From the NCBI RefSeq assembly GCF_002797895.1, contig NZ_PGES01000001.1, forward strand, positions 434,001 through 498,000: a stretch of DNA of 64,000 nt, read 5' to 3'. The stretch is from Janthinobacterium sp. 67. GTDB taxonomy: Bacteria; Pseudomonadota; Gammaproteobacteria; Burkholderiales; Burkholderiaceae_D. How positions within the stretch are numbered: position 1 is the stretch's first letter; each line of letters opens with the position of its first letter. Positions 32,846 through 40,806 of the stretch are shown one piece after another. Below the pieces are notes generated by a model. It searched no databases. It was not told where the DNA came from and worked only from the letters and a program-made list of their open reading frames with translations. Both the position numbers and the translations under genes were made by a program.

Positions 32846-34301
32846 GCGGGGCGCGCGCCGCCTGCTTGAGCGCCTGTTGCCGCCATCGCTGCTGGGCCGC
32901 CTGTCCGTGGTGATGGTGGCCGGCGTGCTGGCCACGCAACTGGTGGGCAACCTGATCTGGGCCACGCAGCTGCGCCGCGATTCGGCCGTGGAGGCGCGCA
33001 TGGCGTCGCAGCACCTGGCCCGCAGCGCCGCCAGCACCATCCGATTCTTTCTCAGCCTGCCGGCCAACTACCGCCCCATCCTGATCCAGCAATTTCGCGA
33101 AATGGGCGGCACGCGCTTCTTTGTCAACGTCAACCAGGGGCCGCTGGCCATCCGCGAAATCGCCCCGCACGCGCTGGCCAATACGGTGGTGGCCACGGTG
33201 GGCGCGGCGCTGAAGAGCGACTTGCCGCAGCTGGCCGGCTACCGCGTGGGCTTCGCCTGGCCGAGCGACCTGGTGGTGGCCGACAGCGGCGCGCACATCG
33301 GCGACTTGCCGGAAAACTGGGTGCAGCACATCTTGCTGCTGAAACCGAATCCCGCGCCTATCCTCGTGATCCAGGCCGAGCTGGAGCCGGGCAACTGGCT
33401 GTACCTGGCGGCACTGATGCCCAACCCGTATTTCTTGCAAAGCAGTAATCCGTGGACACTCGACCGGGTATTGCTGCAAGCGTTGTCGCTGGCGGCCGTG
33501 CTGCTGCTGTCCATCCTCGTCGTGCGCTGGACTACACGGCCGCTGGCGGCCCTGTCGGATGCGGCCGAGGCGTTTGGCCGTGGCGAGACGCCGCCGCCGT
33601 TGCCGCAGACGGGCAGCCGCGAATTCGTGCAGACGGCACGCGCCTTCAGCGGCATGCGCGAACGCATCCAGCGCTACCTGGAAGACCGCGAACGGCTGTT
33701 CGTTTCGATTTCGCACGACTTGCGCACGCCCATCACGCGCCTGAAATTGCGCACGGAATTGCTCGACGACGATGTGCAGCGCAACGAATTCCACGATGAC
33801 CTCGATGAACTGGACATGATGGTCAAGGGGGCGCTGCAATGCGTGAAGGATAGCGACATCCATGAAAACGCCACCGAGGTGCGATTGGACCCCTTGCTGC
33901 AGCGCATGGTGCGCGGGGCCCAGCTGGCCGGCCATGAAGTGCATTACGTGGAGACGGGCCTGAGCGTGAAGGCCAAGCCCCTGGCCCTGAAGCGGGCCAT
34001 CGGCAACTTGCTCGACAATGCCCTGTTTTACGGCAAGACGGCCCATTTGTCGGCGTGCCGCGAGGGCGCCAACGTGGTCATCCGCATCCGCGATGACGGC
34101 CCCGGCGTGGCCGAAGAGGCGTTCGCCAGCCTGTTCCAGCCCTATGTACGCCTGGAACATGGCCGCGAGCAAAATGCGCATGGCATGGGATTGGGACTTG
34201 GCATCGCGCGCAGCATCATCCAGGCCCACGGCGGCGAGCTGAGCCTGGCGAACCACCGCGATGGCGGCCTGGAAGCGACCATCCGCCTGCCGGCGCAGTA
34301 A
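32838..34301 (+). CDS. Sensor histidine kinase (GtrS-like)
   Basis: A 487-residue membrane kinase. Membrane helix 1 is near residues 22-40 (LSVVMVAGVLATQLVGNLIW), a periplasmic sensor region follows (about 45-210), helix 2 is LLQALSLAAVLLLSILVV, then HAMP, HisKA with His293 in SISHDLRTPITRL, and HATPase with N box AIGNLLDNALFYG and GLGLGIARSII. The ATG at 32838 is chosen; an in-frame GTG at 32832 is possible. Its periplasmic loop could contact the binding protein encoded first in the operon. Confidence 0.9.
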   Translation: MPERGARRLLERLLPPSLLGRLSVVMVAGVLATQLVGNLIWATQLRRDSAVEARMASQHLARSAASTIRFFLSLPANYRPILIQQFREMGGTRFFVNVNQGPLAIREIAPHALANTVVATVGAALKSDLPQLAGYRVGFAWPSDLVVADSGAHIGDLPENWVQHILLLKPNPAPILVIQAELEPGNWLYLAALMPNPYFLQSSNPWTLDRVLLQALSLAAVLLLSILVVRWTTRPLAALSDAAEAFGRGETPPPLPQTGSREFVQTARAFSGMRERIQRYLEDRERLFVSISHDLRTPITRLKLRTELLDDDVQRNEFHDDLDELDMMVKGALQCVKDSDIHENATEVRLDPLLQRMVRGAQLAGHEVHYVETGLSVKAKPLALKRAIGNLLDNALFYGKTAHLSACREGANVVIRIRDDGPGVAEEAFASLFQPYVRLEHGREQNAHGMGLGLGIARSIIQAHGGELSLANHRDGGLEATIRLPAQ

Positions 34302-34307
34302 ACGACG

Positions 34308-35534
34308 TCAGCTTTGCCCGGCCAGCAGCGCGCTGGGCACGCGCGGCGAGGACATCAGGTCACGGAAGGCGGCCCAGTGTGCGGCGCGCGTCGCGCCCTG
34401 GCGCTCGACATAGGCTTTCGCCATGTCCTGGCCCAGGTTGTAATTGATGACGTACGCGCCCATGGCGTCGTAGAACTGCAGGCGCTGCGCGGATTTCTCG
34501 GCCGGGTACAGGCGCACGTTGACCAGCCATTCCAGCGCCTCTTCGCGGCTCAGGCTGCCTTCGAGGTACTGGCGCGCGATGTCGTTGTCGGCATAGCCGA
34601 GTTTGGCCAGCAGCGCGTTGAGTTGCGCATAGCGGGGCGCCAGCGCCGGATCGAGGCCGGCCAGCGGATACAGCACCTGCTGTTCGAAAGCCAGCCGCTC
34701 TTCATCCGTAAAACTCAGCTCGATGCCGTAATTGGCCGTGCCTTCGGCGATCAGGGATTGCGGCGAATACAGCGGATAGATGCAGTATTCCATCCAGCCC
34801 TTGCCGCGCACCAGGTCGCGCTCGAGCAGCACGTTGTACACGTGGTGGCCCGGATAGGCTTCGTGGCAGCCGAGGTCGACGGCGCGATCGATGTACACGG
34901 GCAAGTCAGTATTGATCTGGATTACGCTCTGGTAGTTGCCCTTGTACCAGTTGTAGCCGCTCCACGGCTTGTCGGTGACGAATTCCAGCACGAAATCTTC
35001 GCCTTCGGGCAAGGCGATGTACCGCAAGGTGCGTTCGCGGCCCGCGCGGATGGCCGCATCCATGACGGCGTGCAGCTTGTCGGCGGGAATGACGAGTTGC
35101 GCGCGCAAGGCGTTGACACGTTCGCTCACCGTGCCGCCGCCAGGCAGCAGGGCGTCGATCCGCGCCACCAGTGCCGCGTAGTACGCGCGGCTGTGATGGG
35201 GAGAGACGGCGTCGTACAGGCGCGCGCTTTCCGTATCGAAATCGAGGCGTGTGCCTTGCAACATGTCTGCCTTGGCCAGCACGGCTTGCAGCTGCTTGCG
35301 CAGGTTGGCGGCGCGCAGGCAAGGTGCGTCGGCCAGCAGGGCCAGCGCCTCGTCCGTCGCGGCCTTGATGCCGCTCAAACTCAGTTGTTGTGCGACCGCT
35401 TCCTGTTGCCATGCGGGCGGGCCGTAATAGGCGTCCACATACGAGGCATCGTGCTGGCCCATGGCCAGGACCAGTTTGACGTAGCGTTCGGCCACGTCGG
35501 CGAGAGTAGGAGAGTTGCTGTCGTTGTTCGTCAT
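34308..35534 (-). CDS. DUF885-family putative metallopeptidase
   Basis: A 408-residue mostly helical protein without a signal peptide. The segment HEAYPGHHVYNVLLERD resembles a zinc-binding HExxH-like helix, and a downstream acidic helix LIAEGTANYGIELSF could supply the third ligand, as in DUF885 proteins related to M2/M3-type peptidases. Activity is inferred. It is shorter than the usual about 550-residue exported DUF885 proteins. The stop lies 6 bases from the convergent kinase stop. Confidence 0.78.
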   Translation of the reverse strand: MTNNDSNSPTLADVAERYVKLVLAMGQHDASYVDAYYGPPAWQQEAVAQQLSLSGIKAATDEALALLADAPCLRAANLRKQLQAVLAKADMLQGTRLDFDTESARLYDAVSPHHSRAYYAALVARIDALLPGGGTVSERVNALRAQLVIPADKLHAVMDAAIRAGRERTLRYIALPEGEDFVLEFVTDKPWSGYNWYKGNYQSVIQINTDLPVYIDRAVDLGCHEAYPGHHVYNVLLERDLVRGKGWMEYCIYPLYSPQSLIAEGTANYGIELSFTDEERLAFEQQVLYPLAGLDPALAPRYAQLNALLAKLGYADNDIARQYLEGSLSREEALEWLVNVRLYPAEKSAQRLQFYDAMGAYVINYNLGQDMAKAYVERQGATRAAHWAAFRDLMSSPRVPSALLAGQS

Positions 35535-35782
35535 GGTGGCCTGGTTTTGCGGTTGGGCAGGCGCTTATTGTATAGCGCAACAGGCTGGAGCGCGGCACGG
35601 ACACGGAGCACGGACGGGCAGCCTCATTTCCCTATAACAATTAGAAAAATGCATCTTGATATAGCGCAGTGAACCCGGCGTTCGCGGCCTGCGCGTGCGG
35701 GTTTGGTAGCAAGATGGCGTGGTCTTCTTTTTTTCGCATACACGTGATTTTCTTCTTGATTTTTCTTCGTTTATGGACGAAT

Positions 35783-36160
35783 ATGATGTACGAGATCCGG
35801 CACTATCTGACGTCATCGGGCAGGGATTTATATACGGAATGGCTGAAGCGCCAGCGCGATAATACGGCCAGGGTGGCCATCGTACGACGCGTGCTGCGCA
35901 TGATGCCCGGTAATTTTGGCGACCATAAATTTTGCCACGACGGCGTGTGGGAATTGCGCATCGACGTGGGTGCTGGTTACCGTATTTACTATGCCATCGA
36001 CGAGGGCCAGATTATTTTATTGCTGTGTGGTGGCGACAAGCGCACGCAGTCGAAAGATATCGAATACGCCTGTGCCTGCTGGCACGACTGGAAGGAGAGA
36101 GGACATGAAAGAGGACGTGAAACAGGTCATGAGCAAACCACCAAGAGACCGCTCGCATGA
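35783..36160 (+). CDS. RelE/ParE-superfamily toxin (HigB/HI1419-like)
   Basis: A 125-residue protein whose first about 100 residues match the addiction-module killer family: MMYEIRHYLTSSGRDLYTEW, then GVWELRIDVGAGYRIYYAID and LLCGGDKRTQSKDI. Such toxins cut mRNA at the ribosome. The C-terminal 25 residues are charged and overlap the antitoxin gene. ATG 35783 or 35786 is the start; the open frame to 35669 encodes an unlikely hydrophobic extension. The ribosome site is weak, the upstream gap AT-rich. Confidence 0.85.
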   Translation: MMYEIRHYLTSSGRDLYTEWLKRQRDNTARVAIVRRVLRMMPGNFGDHKFCHDGVWELRIDVGAGYRIYYAIDEGQIILLLCGGDKRTQSKDIEYACACWHDWKERGHERGRETGHEQTTKRPLA

Positions 36161-36455
36161 TGAAGCGATGGCCGAACTGTATCGTGACGATCCCGCCTTC
36201 GCCCTTGAACTGATCAACAATATCCTTGTCGATGGCGACCACGGCGAACTGCTGGCCGTGCTGCGCCAGCTGACGCGCGCCTTTGGCGGTGTGCCCGCCG
36301 TGGCGCAGGCGGCCAAGCTCAATCCTACCCAGCTGTACCGCACCCTGTCGCCCGATGGCAATCCATCCCTGAGCACCTTGACGGCCATCCTCGATGCCAT
36401 GGGCTTGCGGCTGGCCGTGGAACCCAGGCAGCCATTTCCCGCACCGGCTGCCTGA
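36105..36455 (+). CDS. Antitoxin of the HI1420 type (HTH)
   Basis: A 116-residue protein starting MKEDVKQVMSKPPRDRSHDE. The core LRQLTRAFGGVPAVAQAAKL, then LNPTQLYRTLSPDGNPS, is a Cro-like helix-turn-helix typical of the addiction-module antidote family. It would neutralise the toxin and repress the operon. ATG 36105 is preceded by AAGGAGA and lies inside the toxin gene, overlapping it by 56 bases; the longer frame upstream is a shadow. Toxin-first order is normal for this family. Confidence 0.86.
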   Translation: MKEDVKQVMSKPPRDRSHDEAMAELYRDDPAFALELINNILVDGDHGELLAVLRQLTRAFGGVPAVAQAAKLNPTQLYRTLSPDGNPSLSTLTAILDAMGLRLAVEPRQPFPAPAA

Positions 36456-36470
36456 GTTCTTTGCACGCGG

Positions 36471-37493
36471 CTAGAATTCCACCGGGCGCGCTTCGCGCAT
36501 CGCTTGCGTCATGGCCAGGCCGATGCGCGTCGCTTCCGTCGCGTCGTGCAAGGTCAATGACAAGGTGCGCCGACCCAATGCCGCATCCGTGAATTCCTGC
36601 GCCTCGATCAAGAAGGCGTCGGCGAAGCGGGCATAGAAGTCCGGCGTGCATTCATTGCGCACGCCATGCGCATCCGAAATTTCCACCCGGTTCAGGCGCG
36701 GATTGCTGCCTACGGCCAGGCGGCCGCCCGTGCCGAACACTTCCGTCAGGGTTTCATGGCCATGCGCCATGGTGCGCGAGGCCATGAAGCTGGCCATGCT
36801 GCCATCGCTGAACTCGACTGTCGCCAAGCCATTGTCGACGTCGCCGAACGTCTGCAAGCCCGTATGGATGGCATTGGTGCCGCTCGCATACACGCGCTTG
36901 GGCGCGGGATTGCCCAGCAGCCAGCGCGCCAGGTCGATATCGTGCACGCTGCAGTCGAGGAAGATGCCGCCGCTGGTGGGGGCGAAGCGCATGAAGGCGC
37001 CGCTGGGATCGTTCTGGTCGCAGGTTTGCGAACGCACCAGGTAGGGTTTGCCGATGAGTCCCTGGGCAATCTTTTGCTGCGCGTCATGGTAGCTGGCGTC
37101 GAAACGGCGCACGAAGCCGATCATGATCGTCAACTGCGGGTGGCGCGCCGCTTCCGCTTCCACCTTCAGGCAGTCGGCCAAGTCCAGCGACAGCGGTTTT
37201 TCGCAAAACACGTGCTTGCCGGCGCGCAGGGCGGCGATGATCTGGTCCGCATGCAGCGAGGTGGGCGTGACGAGGAAGACGGCGTCCAGGCCCGGGTGGG
37301 CCAGCAGGGCGTCGTAATCGGCATAGCCGGTGGTGATGCCGAGCTGGCTGGCGGCCCAGTCCAGTTCGGCGGGCACGGGGCTGCAGGCCGCCACGACCTC
37401 GGCATTCGGCACGCGCTGCGCCAGGTTGATGGCGTGGCGCTGGCCCAGCCGGCCCAGGCCGACGATGCCGACTTTTAATGTTGGGGATGACAT
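36471..37493 (-). CDS. Gfo/Idh/MocA oxidoreductase, second inositol-type dehydrogenase
   Basis: A 340-residue NAD(P)-dependent dehydrogenase. The Rossmann motif is VGIVGLGRLGQRHAINLA, the lysine motif HVFCEKPLSLDLAD, and the catalytic Asp/His block GGIFLDCSVHDIDLARWL. It follows iolG on the same strand after 34 bases. It probably oxidises another inositol isomer (for example scyllo- or chiro-inositol) or a related polyol; myo-inositol is likely handled by the better iolG match upstream. Preceded by GGAGACACC. Confidence 0.85.
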   Translation of the reverse strand: MSSPTLKVGIVGLGRLGQRHAINLAQRVPNAEVVAACSPVPAELDWAASQLGITTGYADYDALLAHPGLDAVFLVTPTSLHADQIIAALRAGKHVFCEKPLSLDLADCLKVEAEAARHPQLTIMIGFVRRFDASYHDAQQKIAQGLIGKPYLVRSQTCDQNDPSGAFMRFAPTSGGIFLDCSVHDIDLARWLLGNPAPKRVYASGTNAIHTGLQTFGDVDNGLATVEFSDGSMASFMASRTMAHGHETLTEVFGTGGRLAVGSNPRLNRVEISDAHGVRNECTPDFYARFADAFLIEAQEFTDAALGRRTLSLTLHDATEATRIGLAMTQAMREARPVEF

Positions 37494-37527
37494 GGTGTCT
37501 CCAGATTTTTTATTGTTGTTTATAAAG

Positions 37528-38523
37528 TTACGACGCCAGGGTCACGACACGACCCTCGCGCCAGGACAGCGTCGCCGCCTCGGCCAGTGCCAGCGCCTTC
37601 AAGCCATCGTGGACGGTGGTGCGCAGCGGTGTGCCATTGGTGAGCGCGTCGAAGAAATGCGCCATTTCCTGCGCGTACGCCACGCGATAACGTTCCAGGA
37701 AAAAATCTTCCGGCTTGTCCACGCTGACGTTCACCGAGCCATAGGCCGTCACTTCCGTCGGCTTGTGGTTGCCCGCCTGCAGCATGCCGGCGCTGCCCAG
37801 CACCTCAAAACGCTGGTCGTAGCCGTAGGCGGCGCGGCGCGAGGCATTGATCTGGCACAAGCGTCCCTTGGCCGTGCGGATGGTGACGACGGCCGTGTCC
37901 AGGTCGCCAGCCTCGCCGATGGCGGGATCGACAAGGCAGCTGCCCGTGGCGTGCACGCTGACGGCTTCATCGTCGAGTATCCAGCGGAAGATGTCGAAAT
38001 CGTGGATCAGCATATCCTTGAAAATGCCGCCCGACACCTTGATGTAGCTGACCGGTGGCGGGCCCGGATCGCGGCTGGTGACGACCAGCAATTCCGGTGT
38101 GCCGATTTCGCCCGCTTCAATCCGTGTCTTGACGGCATTGAAAGTGGGATCGTAGCGGCGCTGGAAGCCCAGCATGCACAGCACCTTGGCTTCCTTGACG
38201 GCGGCGGCGCAGGCGCGCGCGCGGTCTATCGTCAGGTCGACGGGTTTTTCGCAAAAGATGGCCTTGCCGGCGGCGGCCGAGCGCAGGATCAGGTCCGCGT
38301 GCGTGTCCGTGCTGGACGCGATGACGACGGCCTTGATGGCCGGGTCGGCCAGCGCCGTTTCCACCGAGGCGCTGCTGCCGCCATGCAAGCCGGCCAGCGC
38401 GGACGCTGCTTCCTGGTTGACGTCGACCACGTACTTGAACTGGACGCCGGCTTGCGCGGCCAGGTTGGCCGCGTGGATTTTGCCGATGCGTCCGGCGCCA
38501 AACAATGCTACTTCAATCATCAT
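37528..38523 (-). CDS. iolG: myo-Inositol 2-dehydrogenase
   Basis: A 331-residue Gfo/Idh/MocA enzyme. The NAD motif is VALFGAGRIGKIHAANLA, the lysine motif AIFCEKPVDLTIDRA, and the active-site block GGIFKDMLIHDFDIFRWI. It oxidises myo-inositol to scyllo-inosose, the first step of the pathway whose other enzymes are encoded on the plus strand at 42774-49781. The start overlaps the end of the RpiR regulator gene by 11 bases. Confidence 0.9.
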   Translation of the reverse strand: MMIEVALFGAGRIGKIHAANLAAQAGVQFKYVVDVNQEAASALAGLHGGSSASVETALADPAIKAVVIASSTDTHADLILRSAAAGKAIFCEKPVDLTIDRARACAAAVKEAKVLCMLGFQRRYDPTFNAVKTRIEAGEIGTPELLVVTSRDPGPPPVSYIKVSGGIFKDMLIHDFDIFRWILDDEAVSVHATGSCLVDPAIGEAGDLDTAVVTIRTAKGRLCQINASRRAAYGYDQRFEVLGSAGMLQAGNHKPTEVTAYGSVNVSVDKPEDFFLERYRVAYAQEMAHFFDALTNGTPLRTTVHDGLKALALAEAATLSWREGRVVTLAS

Positions 38524-39379
38524 GTTCTCCTGGGGTGTGGATTTCTTCGATGTCGAGCTCTAATTTGTAGGCCAGCGCAATGAACAGCGCCTGGCACAGA
38601 CAGATGGTGCTGGTCAGCGAGCGGAAGGCGAAGGCGCTGCCCTCGGTGACGGTGAGCAGCGCGTCGGCGGCCCGCGCGAGCGGAGCCAGTTTGCTGTCGG
38701 TAATCACGAGGACCTTGGCGCCCTTGTCCTGCGCTGCCTTGATGCACTGCTGGGTTTCCTTGCCGTAAGGCGAGAAACTGATGGCGATCGCCACATCGCG
38801 TTCGCGCACGCTGCGCATCTGTTCGCGGTGCATGCCGCCCAGTCCGCTAATCAGGTGCACGCGCTTGTCCGTATGCTCGAGCGCATAGGCGATGTAGGAG
38901 GCGATCGGGAAGGACCGGCGCACGCCGATCACATAGATATTTTCCGCTTTCAGCAGCAGGTTGACGGCCGCTTCCAGCTGGGCGTCGTCGAGGCCGGCCG
39001 CCAAGTCGTCGAGACCGGCGCGGCTGGCGCCGACGAATTCGCGCGTCAGGTCGCCCGCGCTCAGGGCGGCGTCGCGCGTGGAGATCAGCTTGCGGATGCG
39101 CTGCTGGTAGTCGGGCGTGGCGCCGGCCTGGTCCGTATAAGCCTGGCGGAACACGTCTTGCATTTCGGAAAAGCCCGTATAGCCGAAGCGCTGCGCGAAA
39201 CGCACGATGGCGGACGGCTGTACGTCGCAGGCGGCGGCGATGTCGCTGATGCGTTCGAGCATCAGGCTGGCCCGGTGCTTTTCAATGTATTGCGCGATGA
39301 CTTTCAACTGGCGCGACAGGTTGTCGTACTCGGCGGCAATGTGCTGCATCAGTTGTTCGATGGGGGCGGTGGCTGCCAT
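38513..39379 (-). CDS. RpiR-family regulator of the inositol locus
   Basis: A 288-residue MurR/RpiR-type regulator. The N-terminal helix-turn-helix is AACDVQPSAIVRFAQRFGYT and the C-terminal SIS domain (about 120-250) includes DVAIAISFSPYGKETQQCIK and VLVITDSKLAPLARAADALL. It sits between iolG and the divergent uptake/catabolic operon, the usual place for an inositol repressor (IolR-type) that responds to a phosphorylated pathway intermediate. The inverted repeat at 39460-39481 is its likely operator. Confidence 0.9.
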   Translation of the reverse strand: MAATAPIEQLMQHIAAEYDNLSRQLKVIAQYIEKHRASLMLERISDIAAACDVQPSAIVRFAQRFGYTGFSEMQDVFRQAYTDQAGATPDYQQRIRKLISTRDAALSAGDLTREFVGASRAGLDDLAAGLDDAQLEAAVNLLLKAENIYVIGVRRSFPIASYIAYALEHTDKRVHLISGLGGMHREQMRSVRERDVAIAISFSPYGKETQQCIKAAQDKGAKVLVITDSKLAPLARAADALLTVTEGSAFAFRSLTSTICLCQALFIALAYKLELDIEEIHTPGEHDD

Positions 39380-39459
39380 GATTTTTTTCCTTGGTGTGCT
39401 TGCTGTGCCGCTGTCTCCGTGCGGCTGGTTCTGGCGAGAATTATAGGAGGGAATCTTAA

Positions 39460-39481
39460 AAATAGAAACGAATTTCTATTT
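39460..39481. promoter_or_regulatory. Perfect inverted repeat in the inositol divergent gap
   Basis: AAATAGAAA (39460-39468) and TTTCTATTT (39473-39481) flank the spacer CGAA. It is a 9-bp perfect dyad in a very AT-rich stretch between the regulator and the binding-protein gene. The GAAA-N4-TTTC core resembles operators of RpiR-type regulators. Likely IolR binding site controlling both operons. Confidence 0.6.
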
Positions 39482-39628
39482 AAATTTATTTTGAAAATTT
39501 TATTGCATTTGTCTTTTTTGTGGCCTAAGCTGTGCGCAGTGCATCGGTTCGTGTGCCGCAAGGCCAGACCGGTGACACCCTTCATAAAAGCTCGCAACTA
39601 TAAAAATTAATCCGTCTAGGAGACATTC

Positions 39629-40678
39629 ATGCATAGCAATAAAAGCAAGGGTTTGATGAAGTGCCTGGCCATCGCCAGCCTGGGCTTGAGCCTGGGTTTG
39701 AGCACGGGCGCCAGCCATGCTGCCGGCGAGAAATTCGTCCTGGTCAGTCACGCGCCGGACTCCGATTCCTGGTGGAACACCATCAAGAACGCCATCAAGC
39801 AAGCCGGTGAAGATTTCAATGTGTCCGTCGACTACCGCAATCCGCCCAATGGCGACCTGGCCGACATGGCGCGCCTGATCGAGCAGTCGGCCGCGCGTAA
39901 TTACGATGGCTTGATCGCCGACATCGCCGACTTCAGCGTGCTGCAAAAGCCGCTGGGCACGGTAGTGGCCAAGAAAATCATGCTCGTGACCATCAATTCG
40001 GGCACCCTGGCGCAAAGCGAACAATTGAAAGCCATCATGCACGTGGGCCAGCCCGAGTATGAAGCGGGCCTGGGCGCCGGCAAGCGCGCCAAGGAAGCGG
40101 GCATCAAATCGTTCGTGTGCGTGAATCACTATGCGATGAATGCGTCGTCGTTCGAACGCTGCCGCGGTTTTGCCGATGCGCTCGGCGTCGATTTCAAATC
40201 GTCCACGCTCGACACCAATGGCGTCGACCCTGGCGTGATCGAAAGCAAGGTCAGCGCCTATCTGCGCAGCAATCCGAAGACCCAGGCCGTGCTGGCGCTG
40301 GGACCGGATTCGGCGCCGGCCGCCATGCGCGCCGTCGAAAAGCTGGGCTTGAAAGGCAAGATGTATTTCGCCAGCTTCGACTTGTCGGAAGAAATCGCCA
40401 AGGGCATCAAGGATGGCAGCATCCAGTTCGCCATCGACCAGCAGCCCTACCTGCAAGGCTACATTCCTGTCGCCGTGATGGCCATCATGAAACAGCAAAA
40501 GATTACTGACCTGGCCAAGGTCAAGGAAATCCTGATCGCCAATCCGAAATACCAGGCGCGCCTGGCGGAATACGGCCTGACGCCCATCTACGGCCCGCGC
40601 CACATCAGCTCCGGCCCCGGTTTCGTGACCAAGGACAACATCGCCAAGGTCGAAAAATACGCCGGCCAATACCGCTAA
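39629..40678 (+). CDS. Inositol ABC transporter substrate-binding protein
   Basis: A 349-residue periplasmic protein of the ribose/inositol (Peripla_BP_4) class. Signal peptide MKCLAIASLGLSLGLSTGAS, then EKFVLVSHAPDSDSWWNTIK. It is the first gene of an eight-gene inositol operon, so myo-inositol is the likely ligand. ATG 39629 follows TAGGAGACATTC. Two GC hairpins lie between its stop and the permease gene. Confidence 0.9.
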   Translation: MHSNKSKGLMKCLAIASLGLSLGLSTGASHAAGEKFVLVSHAPDSDSWWNTIKNAIKQAGEDFNVSVDYRNPPNGDLADMARLIEQSAARNYDGLIADIADFSVLQKPLGTVVAKKIMLVTINSGTLAQSEQLKAIMHVGQPEYEAGLGAGKRAKEAGIKSFVCVNHYAMNASSFERCRGFADALGVDFKSSTLDTNGVDPGVIESKVSAYLRSNPKTQAVLALGPDSAPAAMRAVEKLGLKGKMYFASFDLSEEIAKGIKDGSIQFAIDQQPYLQGYIPVAVMAIMKQQKITDLAKVKEILIANPKYQARLAEYGLTPIYGPRHISSGPGFVTKDNIAKVEKYAGQYR

Positions 40679-40706
40679 TCCACACAGTCGCCACCGGGTT
40701 TGCCCA

Positions 40707-40769
40707 GCGCCGCACCGCCTCCGCGGGCGGCGCATGGGAGGAGCACGCCTGGCGCCAGCGAGGCTGGCG
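40707..40769 (+). other. Two intercistronic hairpins after the inositol binding-protein gene
   Basis: GCGCCGC (40707-40713) pairs with GCGGCGC (40727-40733), and CGCCAGC (40753-40759) pairs with GCTGGCG (40763-40769) across a 3-base loop. No T tract. Same position as the hairpins after the other two transporter binding-protein genes; probably mRNA stabilisers or partial attenuators. Confidence 0.6.
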
Positions 40770-40806
40770 ATAGTAATAGCATCAAGTAACAGTGAAAGGA
40801 CTTTGT

